This document shows, one piece after another, positions 1 through 7,960 of a stretch of 64,000 bases of DNA (position 1 is its first letter; each line of letters begins with the position of its first letter). Position numbers and translations under genes: made by a program. The notes under the pieces were generated by a model. It did not search any database. It worked only from the letters and a program-made list of their open reading frames with translations, and had not been told where the DNA came from. Source of the DNA: JAWXBG01 sp044375415 (GTDB lineage: Bacteria; Bacteroidota; Bacteroidia; Flavobacteriales_D; Sanyastnellaceae); NCBI GenBank assembly GCA_044375415.1, contig JBILMS010000001.1:1-64000 (forward strand), written 5' to 3'.

Positions 1-1127
1 GTGCATGCATTACAACTGGTACAGGCCCACAACTCCTCTTCGCTGATATGGTCTCGAAGCAGGTATTTCGTTTCATAGGATTCCCCCTTGTCTATTGCAT
101 TTCCCACTTCCTCCAAACGGTCGCGCGTATCCATCATGATTTTCCGTGGGCTCAATAATTTGCCGGTGATATTCGCAGGACAAACAGAGGAACATCTACC
201 ACATTCCGTGCATGTGTATGCATCCATCAACTGTTTCCAAGTGAGATCCGTTACATCTCTCGCGCCGAATTTTTCAGGCACAACTTCTGCCGCAGGTGCA
301 GCGTAGGGATCTGCATTAGGATCGAACATCAATTTCACTTCGCGAGTAACATTCTCCGGATTCGAAAGTCTACCGGCCGGTTGCAAATTGGAATAAAAAG
401 TATTCGGAAAAGCTAGGATAATATGGAGGTGTTTTGAATAAGTCACGTAGACCATGAATGCAAAAATGCCGATGATGTGATACCACCACAAACCTCTTTC
501 GACTGCAATCAGTGAGTCCACCGACAAACCATCAAAAAATCCTGTGAGATAACTACTGACAGGGAAGGATCCGGCTTTCACATAATGTTCCGCTCCCATG
601 TTTTGAAGCAGCGAATCACAGGCATTCATAGACAAAAATGCCGTCATCAAAGTAACCTCAATAATCAAAATAATATTCGCGTCGTTTTTTGGCCAGGCCG
701 TCATTTCACGAAGATGAAATCTCTTTAGCTTAAGTACATTTCTTCGAGCTAAAAAAACTACACATGCGACTAATACAAGCAGAGCGAGAATTTCAAAAGA
801 ACCTATGAGAAAGTTGTAGAATGATCCCAGAAAATAAAATAACCTGTGGGTTCCGAAAATGCCATCCAAAACAATTTCCAGAAGTTCGATATTGATGATT
901 ATGAAGCCAACATATATGAAAAGGTGCATGATGGCAGCGACCGGGCGAACGGTCATTTTGCTCTGTCCCAAAGCCACCTTGGCCATGACGGCCCATCTTT
1001 GGGAAGAATTTCCTCCCGGAATATAGTCGCGACCTAAAAGGATATTACGACGAACAAAACGGAATCTTTTCCAGGCAAAAAAAGCGGTTATACCTAGAAA
1101 TATGACAAATACTAACTGTGCTATCAT
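1..1127 (-). CDS. (Fe-S)-binding membrane oxidoreductase, heterodisulfide-reductase-like (3' end cut by window)
   Basis: This gene reads from ATG at 1127 off the left edge, so about 375 N-terminal residues are visible. The first ~260 residues are a multi-helix membrane domain of the NarI/HdrE-like type. A soluble part follows with a 4Fe-4S ferredoxin motif, CTECGRCSSVCPAN, near residue 304, and the start of a second cluster motif, CTSCNAC, at the cut end. Proteins with this layout pass electrons between a membrane cytochrome-like domain and a cytoplasmic Fe-S/CCG domain; the true partner in Bacteroidota is not established. A TAnnTTTG promoter core lies about 25 bases upstream. The mlaD gene ends 79 bases upstream on the same strand but is probably a separate unit, given that promoter. 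The missing C-terminus should hold the second cluster and the CCG domains. Confidence 0.85.
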   Translation of the reverse strand, partial: MIAQLVFVIFLGITAFFAWKRFRFVRRNILLGRDYIPGGNSSQRWAVMAKVALGQSKMTVRPVAAIMHLFIYVGFIIINIELLEIVLDGIFGTHRLFYFLGSFYNFLIGSFEILALLVLVACVVFLARRNVLKLKRFHLREMTAWPKNDANIILIIEVTLMTAFLSMNACDSLLQNMGAEHYVKAGSFPVSSYLTGFFDGLSVDSLIAVERGLWWYHIIGIFAFMVYVTYSKHLHIILAFPNTFYSNLQPAGRLSNPENVTREVKLMFDPNADPYAAPAAEVVPEKFGARDVTDLTWKQLMDAYTCTECGRCSSVCPANITGKLLSPRKIMMDTRDRLEEVGNAIDKGESYETKYLLRDHISEEELWACTSCNAC

Positions 1128-1130
1128 GCA

Positions 1131-1190
1131 GGTTCTTTCTGGATAAGGAACAAAAGTAAGTCAAGGAGAGATAAGAACCTTGAAAGAACC
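1131..1190. promoter_or_regulatory. Promoter core framed by a 9-bp inverted repeat
   Basis: On the minus strand the sequence TACTTTTG (1151-1158) matches the Bacteroidota -7 element TAnnTTTG and would start transcription near 1144, giving a leader of about 17 bases for the Fe-S protein gene. The site lies between perfect inverted half-sites GGTTCTTTC (1131-1139) and GAAAGAACC (1182-1190), whose centres are 51 bp apart. That arrangement would suit a regulator that loops or bridges, but no regulator is known and the repeat could be chance. Confidence 0.45.
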
Positions 1191-1206
1191 CGAATGGTTC
1201 AGCGGG

Positions 1207-2253
1207 CTATTGCCCATCCGGTTTTTTCTCTTCTATGGCTTTATCTATTTCCTTGCGGAGTTCTTCGAGCTGACGTTTGCTCAATCCGTCGGTATTTTTT
1301 CGATTGATTAGCGAAATATTTACGTATCGGCCCGGATGCGCTCTCATATCGTCTAACAAAAGATCCAAACTCTGTGAGGCGCTTACTAGTTGATGGTGAA
1401 GGCTATCGTTATTTATGAGCATTGCCATTGAACCATCGCCCTTATTGATTTTTTCCATTACCTCAGCGAAATCGCCCATTGCTTTTTCAGTTTTGCGAAT
1501 GGTACCGGTCAACTGAATTTTGGAAAGAGAATCCGTAATGTTCTTTACGTTTGAAATAGCTGCTGTTATACTCTCGTTGTTTGTCTTTAGATTCGAGGTA
1601 ATACTTTCCACGTTCGCAAAGATGCCGCTCAGTTTTCCCTTGTTTGCATTTAGAATTTCATTGAGATCGCCGCTAATAGTTTCTACATTTCGTAGAGATC
1701 GTTGGAGACTTTCAAAAACCTGAGGAAGGCCTTGTGTGGCCGTATCGGCAAAAACCTTATTGAGATTACCCAAGACCTTGTCCAAGCTGGCAATAAGGTC
1801 CTGTGTTTTTTGTTTCAAGGGTTCAAATTCTCGCTGCAGCGTCTGGGTAAAATCTTCCTTTATGATACCCATCAAAGTATCCTTGTTTTCCGCCACAACA
1901 GAGCTATCGCCTAATAGAATTCGAATAGCTTTACTATCCAACATTCCGGGAGAATAGATTTCGAATTTAGTGTCCTTAGGAATTTTGAGTTTTGTGTCGT
2001 TTATCAAAACCTCGGCAATCAGCTTCCCATTTCCCTCTGAATCGCGCTCCACTTTGCTGACAAGCCCAATTTTAAATCCATCAATAATGATAGGAGCTGA
2101 GGGGATAATACCCGAAATGTTGTCGTATTGAATATAAAATGTCTGTTGCCTTGAAAACACATTGATTCCTTTCAGAAAATTCACTCCAAAATAGAGCATA
2201 ACCACCACTAGGACAACTACCACACCTATCATGAACTCCTTCGATTTCTTCAT
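1207..2253 (-). CDS. MlaD/MCE-family lipid transport protein
   Basis: The 348-residue protein has an N-terminal membrane anchor (about residues 8-27, rich in V and L) followed by one MCE/MlaD domain (about 38-115). A long helical, coiled-coil-like tail follows, rich in K, E, N and S with repeated 'I..NL' spacing, and the end is charged. MCE proteins bind lipids in the periplasm and serve ABC-type phospholipid transport between the two membranes (Mla system). No MlaE/MlaF genes are visible here; in Bacteroidota they are often elsewhere. The gene starts 8 bases after the amidase gene ends, so the two are probably co-transcribed. Family assignment is sound; the transport direction and partner are inference. 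Confidence 0.88.
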   Translation of the reverse strand: MKKSKEFMIGVVVVLVVVMLYFGVNFLKGINVFSRQQTFYIQYDNISGIIPSAPIIIDGFKIGLVSKVERDSEGNGKLIAEVLINDTKLKIPKDTKFEIYSPGMLDSKAIRILLGDSSVVAENKDTLMGIIKEDFTQTLQREFEPLKQKTQDLIASLDKVLGNLNKVFADTATQGLPQVFESLQRSLRNVETISGDLNEILNANKGKLSGIFANVESITSNLKTNNESITAAISNVKNITDSLSKIQLTGTIRKTEKAMGDFAEVMEKINKGDGSMAMLINNDSLHHQLVSASQSLDLLLDDMRAHPGRYVNISLINRKNTDGLSKRQLEELRKEIDKAIEEKKPDGQ

Positions 2254-2261
2254 CCGTCCTA

Positions 2262-3500
2262 TTACTTGATTTTCGACAATGCAACGCTAAGGTCGATACG
2301 TTTTTGATCCTCAAAAGCCACCACAAACGCATCTTTAAAGCCCATTTCGCGCATTACCGCTTGGTTCTTTTTGGCCACTTCATAATTGGAAGTACATCCG
2401 GCCAAGTATTTATAAACTCCGTTGCTAAGGTATTCATCTACCTTCTCTACTCCTTTAAATTCCGGTGATGTTTTATCAAGAGGTTTTGCCGATGAAAGGA
2501 ATTGCACCTTAAAACACACGCCGGCTTTCACCTCATCCGTGACAATTTTCGGGGTAGATGTTTGCACAACCGGTTTCGAATCCGGGGCCATTTCTGTTTG
2601 CGGCTTTTCAGGAGATTTTGGCTTTTCAGCGGTTTCTGAAACCTTCGTCTTGTCTTTATACTCTTTAAATGCTCTGAAGATGGCACTAGCCATGTAGGTC
2701 TTTCCATCTTCCTTCATCAAAAAGTCTTCTTCCTCCACATTGCTTATGAAACCAAGTTCAACCAATATACTCGGCATATTGGTGTATGAAATCACCTGAA
2801 AACCTGCTTGTTTTACACCACGATCTTTTCTGCCTACACGGGTTCTGAATTGATCCTGAACTTGTTTCGCCAGATTAATACTCTGGTTCAAATAGGCATT
2901 TTCTCGCAAACTCATGATTACGTAAGTATCCGGATCGTTGGGATCAAAACCTTTGTAATCCTCTTTGTGGTTTTTTTCTAAGAAAATGGAGGCATTTTCT
3001 TTCATCGCGGTCTTCAAACTCTCCTGTGTTTTGTGAAGACCCATCACAAACGTTTCGGTTCCATAGGCTTGCTTGTTGTCCGCTGCATTGCAATGTATCG
3101 AGATAAAAAGATCCGCCATGTTGATGTTTGCGGTTTCGCATCTCTCCTTTAGGGTCGGAAAAGTATCGTCCTTACGGGTGTAGATAACCTCCACTTCAGG
3201 ATAAGCCTCCTTGATGTATTTGCCAACTTTTAGGGTAACAGCCAAGGAAATATCCTTTTCCTTTTCCTTGTAACGGCCGGTTCCTAAGTTGCCCGGATCG
3301 GTACCGCCGTGACCTGCATCGAGCACTACAGTAAAGGTTTTGGACGGCATTCGAGGCACGGGCGTAAAGGCCGCACAAATAAAAACGAGCAGCACAAGAA
3401 AAACGGGTATTGAACGTTTCAACCCTCTGTTGAGCAACGCTTTCCCTTTTCCGGATGTTCCAGCACCCTTTAAATGCATAGCTTTGACACGATTTTTCAT
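2262..3500 (-). CDS. N-acetylmuramoyl-L-alanine amidase with SPOR-like tail
   Basis: This is a cell-wall amidase of the Amidase_3 (AmiC-type, zinc-dependent) family that cuts the bond between muramic acid and the stem peptide. Zinc and catalytic positions are visible: His in DAGHGG (residue 64), Glu in the KEKEKD stretch (about 79-81), His in ISIHCNA (136) and Glu in ILVELGF (248). An N-terminal hydrophobic segment (about 29-46) exports it. The last ~85 residues (FKVQFLSS ... VYKYLAG ... DAFVVAF) look like a SPOR peptidoglycan-binding domain. ATG 3500 is the first in-frame ATG, but the promoter core at 3510-3517 would leave it almost no leader. ATG 3479 (MHLKG) is therefore an equally good or better start. 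The gene is followed at once by mlaD. Confidence 0.9.
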   Translation of the reverse strand: MKNRVKAMHLKGAGTSGKGKALLNRGLKRSIPVFLVLLVFICAAFTPVPRMPSKTFTVVLDAGHGGTDPGNLGTGRYKEKEKDISLAVTLKVGKYIKEAYPEVEVIYTRKDDTFPTLKERCETANINMADLFISIHCNAADNKQAYGTETFVMGLHKTQESLKTAMKENASIFLEKNHKEDYKGFDPNDPDTYVIMSLRENAYLNQSINLAKQVQDQFRTRVGRKDRGVKQAGFQVISYTNMPSILVELGFISNVEEEDFLMKEDGKTYMASAIFRAFKEYKDKTKVSETAEKPKSPEKPQTEMAPDSKPVVQTSTPKIVTDEVKAGVCFKVQFLSSAKPLDKTSPEFKGVEKVDEYLSNGVYKYLAGCTSNYEVAKKNQAVMREMGFKDAFVVAFEDQKRIDLSVALSKIK

Positions 3501-3509
3501 GATAAAAAG

Positions 3510-3517
3510 CAAAATTA
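3510..3517 (-). promoter_or_regulatory. TAnnTTTG promoter core for amidase-mlaD
   Basis: TAATTTTG on the minus strand fits the Bacteroidota -7 consensus exactly. The predicted start of transcription is near 3503, in the 33-bp gap between the divergent amidase and lptD genes. This favours ATG 3479 as the amidase start, because ATG 3500 would be nearly leaderless. No clear -33 TTTG is seen. Confidence 0.45.
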
Positions 3518-3533
3518 TCCTTCGTTCCCTAGT

Positions 3534-6173
3534 ATGAGCCCTGCGCCGAGACTACTTTTCACATTGTTTCTGTTGATAATGAAAGCCTCATGGGTCACGG
3601 TATCTGCGCAGGTTGAGCCATCGGATACGCTTATTATCGGCGCAAATCCCTCCGATTCTCTCATCCTTAACGTTAATTCAGTCGATTCTATTATACCGGA
3701 AGACGATTTTGGCATCGAATTTCCGGTGTACACCGATGCTGCCGACAGCACTATTATGGATGTAGAGCAGGAAATCGTGTATTTGTATCGAGATGCGGTC
3801 ATTAAATACGGAGACATGGAATTGAAGGCGGCATATATCGAATTTAACTTTAAAACTTTTGTCGTCAAGGCAAAGGGTGTGCCCGATTCGACGGGAGCAC
3901 TTATGGGAAAGCCTGTTTTTAAGCAAGGATCGAATGAATTTACCGAGGACAGTCTCCTTTATAATTTCAAAACGAAGCAGGGAATTACCTACCTGGCTCG
4001 CACTCGGGAGGGTGATGCCTATCTCATTACCGAGAAAAGTAAAATTCACGCCAATAAGTGGGTTCATGTTCGAAACGGTATGTTTACTACCTGCAGCAAC
4101 GAAAAACCTCACTACCATTTCAGACTCTCCAGAGCTATAGCCATTCCCAATGACAAAGTGGTGAGTGGGCCGCTATTCATGAAGGTCGGCAATGTTCCCA
4201 CCCCACTCGCTTTGCCTTTTGGGTTCTTTCCAAACAAGAGGGAAAGCACGCATGGAATTTTGTTGCCCGGTTATGGCAATGCCGATAGCAAGGGTTATTT
4301 TCTCCAAAATCTGGGTTATTACATTCCTGTAAACGACTATATCGATACGAAACTTCTATTTGATATCTACACCCGTGGCAGCTGGAGTATGCGCAACATA
4401 ACGGGGTATAAAAAGATTTATCAATACAGTGGAAATTTTAATCTTTCTCGAACAATTAATGTAAGCGGAATACCTGAGCTGTCCGGTTATTCAAAACGGA
4501 AAGATTTTAATATTCAATGGACCCATAATCAGGATCCAAAGGCACGTCCAAATTCCCGGTTATCTGCTTCAGTGAATCTCGGGACATCTACCAATTTCCG
4601 AAACAACATCAACACTTCTCAGCAAGATTTCTTGTCGAGTACATTTGGAAGTAGTATTCAGTGGAGTAAAAGTTTTCATGGCAAACCCTATAGTCTGGCG
4701 GCCAATGCTCGTCACTCGCAAAATACCCAGACAAAAAATGTCGATGTCCTTTTTCCATCTCTTACTTTTAATCTCTCACGTGTCAATTTACCCTTGTTCG
4801 ATGGCAATCCGGAAAAAGGAAAAGCCGCTCCTAAGTGGATTAGTCCGATAGGAATAAATGGAACTATAGTCTATGAAAATTCGGTAAACGCAGGTGATAG
4901 TTTATACAACTGGGCCAACTTTAATAACCTTCGCAAAGGAGCTAGAAGCGGAATACGTTTGAATGCAAATGCCAGCAGTTCATTAAAACTTTTTAGTGGA
5001 ATAGTAACTGCTAATCCAACTATTTCCTATTCCGAATACATGGCCTTTAAGTATTTGGATAAAACGCTTAATGACTTTGATGGAAGTGTTGTTACAGATA
5101 CCATTCAAGGCATACGAACAGCTCGAAATTGGAACGCATCGATCAATGCCAATACGAGAATGTTTGGAACATTTGTTTTTAGGAATGCCGAAAAATTAAA
5201 AGCAATTCGCCATGTCATCAATCCATCTATCGGTGCTAGTTACACCCCCTACAATAACAATCGTATTTTCGGTTTTTTTGGCGCAAATGGTGATTTTATC
5301 GGATATAGTCCGTTTGATGTGGCGCGTTTTAGTCCTTCGCAGTCGCAAGAAGCAGCGAATATTAATTACAGCATAAATCAAAATCTCGAAGCCAAAGTAG
5401 CCGACAAATCAGCCGGACAAAAGAAAGGGGCCACAAAAAAAATCACCTTGATTGAAAGTTTCAGGACCTCTGCCAGTTACAATATGTTGGCGGATTCGTT
5501 GAAATGGAGCAATCTTTCTACTAGTGCTTTTACCACTATTGCCAAGATAATATCTATCAACTACAATGGCACTTTTAGTATGTACGACCGCGATAGTTTA
5601 GGACGTGATATAAATACATTCCTGCCTGGAAGAACCGATGGTCGTTGGTTCCGTATGGAGAGTACCAATCTCGCTGCCGGATTTGGATTGAACAGTAAGC
5701 TCTTTCAATCGAAGAAAAAACCGACTACCGGCGACTCATCGGAAACAGACAATGGTTTAACCACGGAAGAAAATGAGATCATACAGAACAATCCGGATGA
5801 ATTCGTTAACTTCAACATGCCTTGGAATTTAAATGTGAATTACAACCTTCGAATAAGTAAGCAATGGCAAACGGCCGAACAGCGTGACAAATCTGTGCTT
5901 ACCCAGGCAGCAACATTCGACGGAGATATTGTAATTCTCAAAAAATGGGCCATTGGCTTTGACAGTGGATATGACTTCAATCTTAAAAAATTCACCACTA
6001 CCAACATCAATTTCTCTTGGGACTTACATTGTTGGGAATTCAGTTTTTCATGGGTTCCTTTTGGCGATCGAAAAAGTTATATGGCTCAGCTCAACATTAA
6101 ATCGCCACTCCTACAAGATCTCAAAATTCAACAAAGAGGAAGATTAGGCCGCACCGACGAGCTCTTGTATTAA
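3534..6173 (+). CDS. lptD: LptD-like outer-membrane LPS assembly protein
   Basis: The 879-residue protein carries a signal peptide ending near SAQ (residue 26). An OstA/LptA-like beta-jellyroll region follows (about 75-190, with 'VYLYRDAVIKYGDMELKAA'), then a long predicted beta-barrel. Its C-terminal signature WDLHCWEFSFSWVPFG is typical of the Bacteroidota LptD group. LptD forms the outer-membrane gate that inserts LPS. In-frame codons extend upstream to 3474, but ATG 3534 begins the signal peptide directly and avoids overlap with the divergent amidase gene. There is no hydrophobic run near the end, as expected for a barrel. The assignment is strong for the family; partner genes (lptE, lptA) are not in view. 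Confidence 0.88.
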   Translation: MSPAPRLLFTLFLLIMKASWVTVSAQVEPSDTLIIGANPSDSLILNVNSVDSIIPEDDFGIEFPVYTDAADSTIMDVEQEIVYLYRDAVIKYGDMELKAAYIEFNFKTFVVKAKGVPDSTGALMGKPVFKQGSNEFTEDSLLYNFKTKQGITYLARTREGDAYLITEKSKIHANKWVHVRNGMFTTCSNEKPHYHFRLSRAIAIPNDKVVSGPLFMKVGNVPTPLALPFGFFPNKRESTHGILLPGYGNADSKGYFLQNLGYYIPVNDYIDTKLLFDIYTRGSWSMRNITGYKKIYQYSGNFNLSRTINVSGIPELSGYSKRKDFNIQWTHNQDPKARPNSRLSASVNLGTSTNFRNNINTSQQDFLSSTFGSSIQWSKSFHGKPYSLAANARHSQNTQTKNVDVLFPSLTFNLSRVNLPLFDGNPEKGKAAPKWISPIGINGTIVYENSVNAGDSLYNWANFNNLRKGARSGIRLNANASSSLKLFSGIVTANPTISYSEYMAFKYLDKTLNDFDGSVVTDTIQGIRTARNWNASINANTRMFGTFVFRNAEKLKAIRHVINPSIGASYTPYNNNRIFGFFGANGDFIGYSPFDVARFSPSQSQEAANINYSINQNLEAKVADKSAGQKKGATKKITLIESFRTSASYNMLADSLKWSNLSTSAFTTIAKIISINYNGTFSMYDRDSLGRDINTFLPGRTDGRWFRMESTNLAAGFGLNSKLFQSKKKPTTGDSSETDNGLTTEENEIIQNNPDEFVNFNMPWNLNVNYNLRISKQWQTAEQRDKSVLTQAATFDGDIVILKKWAIGFDSGYDFNLKKFTTTNINFSWDLHCWEFSFSWVPFGDRKSYMAQLNIKSPLLQDLKIQQRGRLGRTDELLY

Positions 6174-6190
6174 AAACTCCCTCACCCCCA

Positions 6191-6328
6191 GCCACAGAGT
6201 GGCGACCTCTCACTAGCCTAGTAGAGGCCACATTATTCAAGCCACAGAGTGGCGACATCTTACTAGCCTCGTAGAGGCGACATCTTACTAGCCACAGCGT
6301 GGCGGCATTATTGTAACCCCGCAGGGGT
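6191..6328. repeat. Six 13-bp palindromes at exact 25-bp spacing
   Basis: Six short hairpins begin at 6191, 6216, 6241, 6266, 6291 and 6316, each 13 bp with a 5-bp stem and 3-base loop. Stems alternate between GCCAC/GTGGC and GCCTC/GAGGC and end with ACCCC/GGGGT; the second copy has one stem mismatch. The 12-bp spacers between them are related, and GACATCTTACTA occurs twice. The array lies 17 bases after the lptD stop codon. It resembles a REP/BIME-type intergenic element more than a CRISPR. It may end or stabilise the lptD message, but that is inference. Confidence 0.85.
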
Positions 6329-6367
6329 AAAAAAAATCAGGGCCCGCAACCTTTGCCGCGAGCCCTG
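6329..6367 (-). terminator. Rho-independent terminator (minus strand)
   Basis: Arms at 6338-6347 and 6358-6367 pair over 10 positions with one C/A mismatch on the plus strand, which becomes a G-U pair in minus-strand RNA. Eight uridines follow at once in that RNA (A run at 6329-6336). This polarity shows it ends transcription coming from the DUF3109 gene or from a small RNA between. Confidence 0.75.
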
Positions 6368-6433
6368 TACTTAAACTGAAAAACTAAAAACTATCTCTTT
6401 ATGACGGATGACCGGACGGTCTCCGTCTTCAGA
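6329..6433 (-). ncRNA. Possible ~105-nt small RNA or 3'-UTR RNA
   Basis: The 142 bases between the DUF3109 stop codon (6510) and the terminator have no ORF. They contain a -7-like box TACTTTCG (minus strand, 6439-6446), and its predicted start near 6433 would give a short transcript ending at the terminator. The transcript would contain a small GACGG-AGA-CCGTC hairpin near its 5' end and the strong terminator stem. No known RNA family was recognised and no -33 element is seen, so it may just be a 3' untranslated region. Confidence 0.25.
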
Positions 6434-6509
6434 GGACACGAAAGTAGGGAATTTTTCCAAATTCCATCCTTTTGATACGAAATTGTTAGAAATTATTTAT
6501 AGAACCGAA

Positions 6510-7088
6510 TTATTTCGACTCTTTCAGATGCTGATCAATTTCGAGCATTTCGGCGTACCATTCAGGTCCAAACCGCCGAATCAAGGGCTCCTTAAGAAAC
6601 TGAAAGACACTTACTTTGAGTTTTGTTCCACATTCGCAAGCAGGTTCACACAACTGCCATCTATGGTAGTTCACACCAACGTATTCCTTTAGTTTAGAGA
6701 GTCTTACTGGATAAAGATGGCAAGAAATAGGTTTTTTCCAATGTGTTTTTCCATCTAGAAAGGCCTGTTCTAGCGCACATTTAGCAATTCCACGTTCATC
6801 ATACACCACAAAAGAACATTCACCATGATCGCCGACAAGAGTGGTAACCAAATCGCCATCATGATCGACTGTGTAGAGTCCTTTTTTCTCGATTGCTTCG
6901 ATTCCTTCGGGTCGCATGTAGGGTTTTACGAGCTCATAAACCGCTTCGAGTTCATTTAATTCCTCATTTTCGAGAGGTGCGCCGCTTTCTCCTTCAACAC
7001 AACAGGCCCCTTTACAGGCCTTCAAATCACAAACGAAGTATTCTTCAAATAATTCTTCGCTTACCAGCGTTTCACGAACGATAATCAT
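6510..7088 (-). CDS. DUF3109 family protein
   Basis: The 192-residue cytoplasmic protein matches the DUF3109 family common in Bacteroidota. Its hallmark is a set of spaced cysteines that could bind a metal or Fe-S cluster: CDLKACKGACCVEG near the N-terminus, then single Cys in HGECSF and AKCALE, a CHLYPVR motif and finally CEPACECG. The family is related by cysteine pattern to YkgJ-like zinc/iron-chelating proteins. Its function is unknown. It is monocistronic, divergent from the lipoprotein gene at 7152 across 63 bases, and is followed by the terminator at 6329-6367. Confidence 0.85.
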   Translation of the reverse strand: MIIVRETLVSEELFEEYFVCDLKACKGACCVEGESGAPLENEELNELEAVYELVKPYMRPEGIEAIEKKGLYTVDHDGDLVTTLVGDHGECSFVVYDERGIAKCALEQAFLDGKTHWKKPISCHLYPVRLSKLKEYVGVNYHRWQLCEPACECGTKLKVSVFQFLKEPLIRRFGPEWYAEMLEIDQHLKESK

Positions 7089-7151
7089 GTGGCAAAGATC
7101 AACAAGAAAAGAGATAAAATAAGTGCCAATTACCTTTTGTAAATTGCAGCC

Positions 7152-7565
7152 ATGAAGTTTTTACTATTCTTCTCGCTATCCATCGTTTTGTTTTCGAGCT
7201 CATGCAGAGATCGAACAACGAATGTTCCTTATGTGCCCGTAGATCTTTGGTTGAATATAAACGAACCCCAATGGTTTAATCTGATGGTTCCATCGGGATG
7301 GGAATATGCGACCGGTGGATCGCGCGGTATGATTATTTATAGAAACAACATGGAAGAATTCACGGTGCTCGAGCGTCATTCTCCCTACAATGCCGAGGAA
7401 TCGTGCGCGGTTGTTGTTACCGATGACAATATTATTGTGGAAGATCCGTGTAGTGGTTCGCAATGGCTAATCATAGATGGATCTATAGTTACCGGACCCA
7501 CCAATTTTCCACTCGTACTTTATGATGTAACGTTTGAAGATCCGTATTTACACATTACCAATTAA
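7152..7565 (+). CDS. Rieske-like-fold lipoprotein without cluster ligands
   Basis: The 137-residue protein begins with a lipoprotein signal peptide (hydrophobic run, then SSSC, Cys18). The rest resembles small Bacteroidota proteins related to Rieske domains: 'ERHSPYN' sits where CPHxG-type ligands would be, and 'DPCSGSQW' sits at the second ligand loop. Only one of the Cys/His positions is present in each loop, so a [2Fe-2S] cluster is unlikely; a structural or binding role is more likely. The next gene (7586) follows after 20 bases on the same strand. Family recognition is from pattern only. Confidence 0.6.
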   Translation: MKFLLFFSLSIVLFSSSCRDRTTNVPYVPVDLWLNINEPQWFNLMVPSGWEYATGGSRGMIIYRNNMEEFTVLERHSPYNAEESCAVVVTDDNIIVEDPCSGSQWLIIDGSIVTGPTNFPLVLYDVTFEDPYLHITN

Positions 7566-7585
7566 TAGAATCGTATAGTTCTTGT

Positions 7586-7954
7586 ATGAAACCATTCTAT
7601 ACGATCGTGCTTCTTGTTTTGAGTAATTTATTTATGACACTCGCGTGGTATGGTCATCTCAAATTCAAGGACTATGAATGGTCGAAAAACCTTGGTTTAC
7701 TCTCGGTTATACTATTATCCTGGGGATTGGCTTTTTTCGAATACTGCCTTCAAGTGCCCGCCAATCGAATTGGTTCCGATCAATATGGCGGACCCTATTC
7801 GCTCATTCAATTAAGAATTATACAAGAAGTAATTTCACTTCTAGTTTTTGGTGGAGTTGTATTGTTTCTATTCAAAAACGAAACATTCAAGTGGAATCAT
7901 CTGGCGGCGATGGGCTGCATGGTCCTCGCGGTGTGGTTGGTTTTTAAAAAGTAA
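7586..7954 (+). CDS. DMT/DUF486 family small membrane protein
   Basis: The 122-residue protein has four predicted membrane helices (about 5-22, 35-53, 80-97 and 104-120) and the DUF486 signature 'FFEYCLQVPANRIG ... YGGPYSLIQLRIIQEVISL'. DUF486 proteins are single-unit relatives of the drug/metabolite transporter superfamily, often working as dimers; the substrate is not known. It follows the Rieske-like lipoprotein gene closely and ends 6 bases from the convergent slipin gene. Confidence 0.85.
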   Translation: MKPFYTIVLLVLSNLFMTLAWYGHLKFKDYEWSKNLGLLSVILLSWGLAFFEYCLQVPANRIGSDQYGGPYSLIQLRIIQEVISLLVFGGVVLFLFKNETFKWNHLAAMGCMVLAVWLVFKK

Positions 7955-7960
7955 ATTTCT

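Noticed and set aside
6191..6328. CRISPR array
   Set aside because: Repeats are only 13 bp and palindromic, spacers are 12 bp and related to each other, and no cas gene is present.
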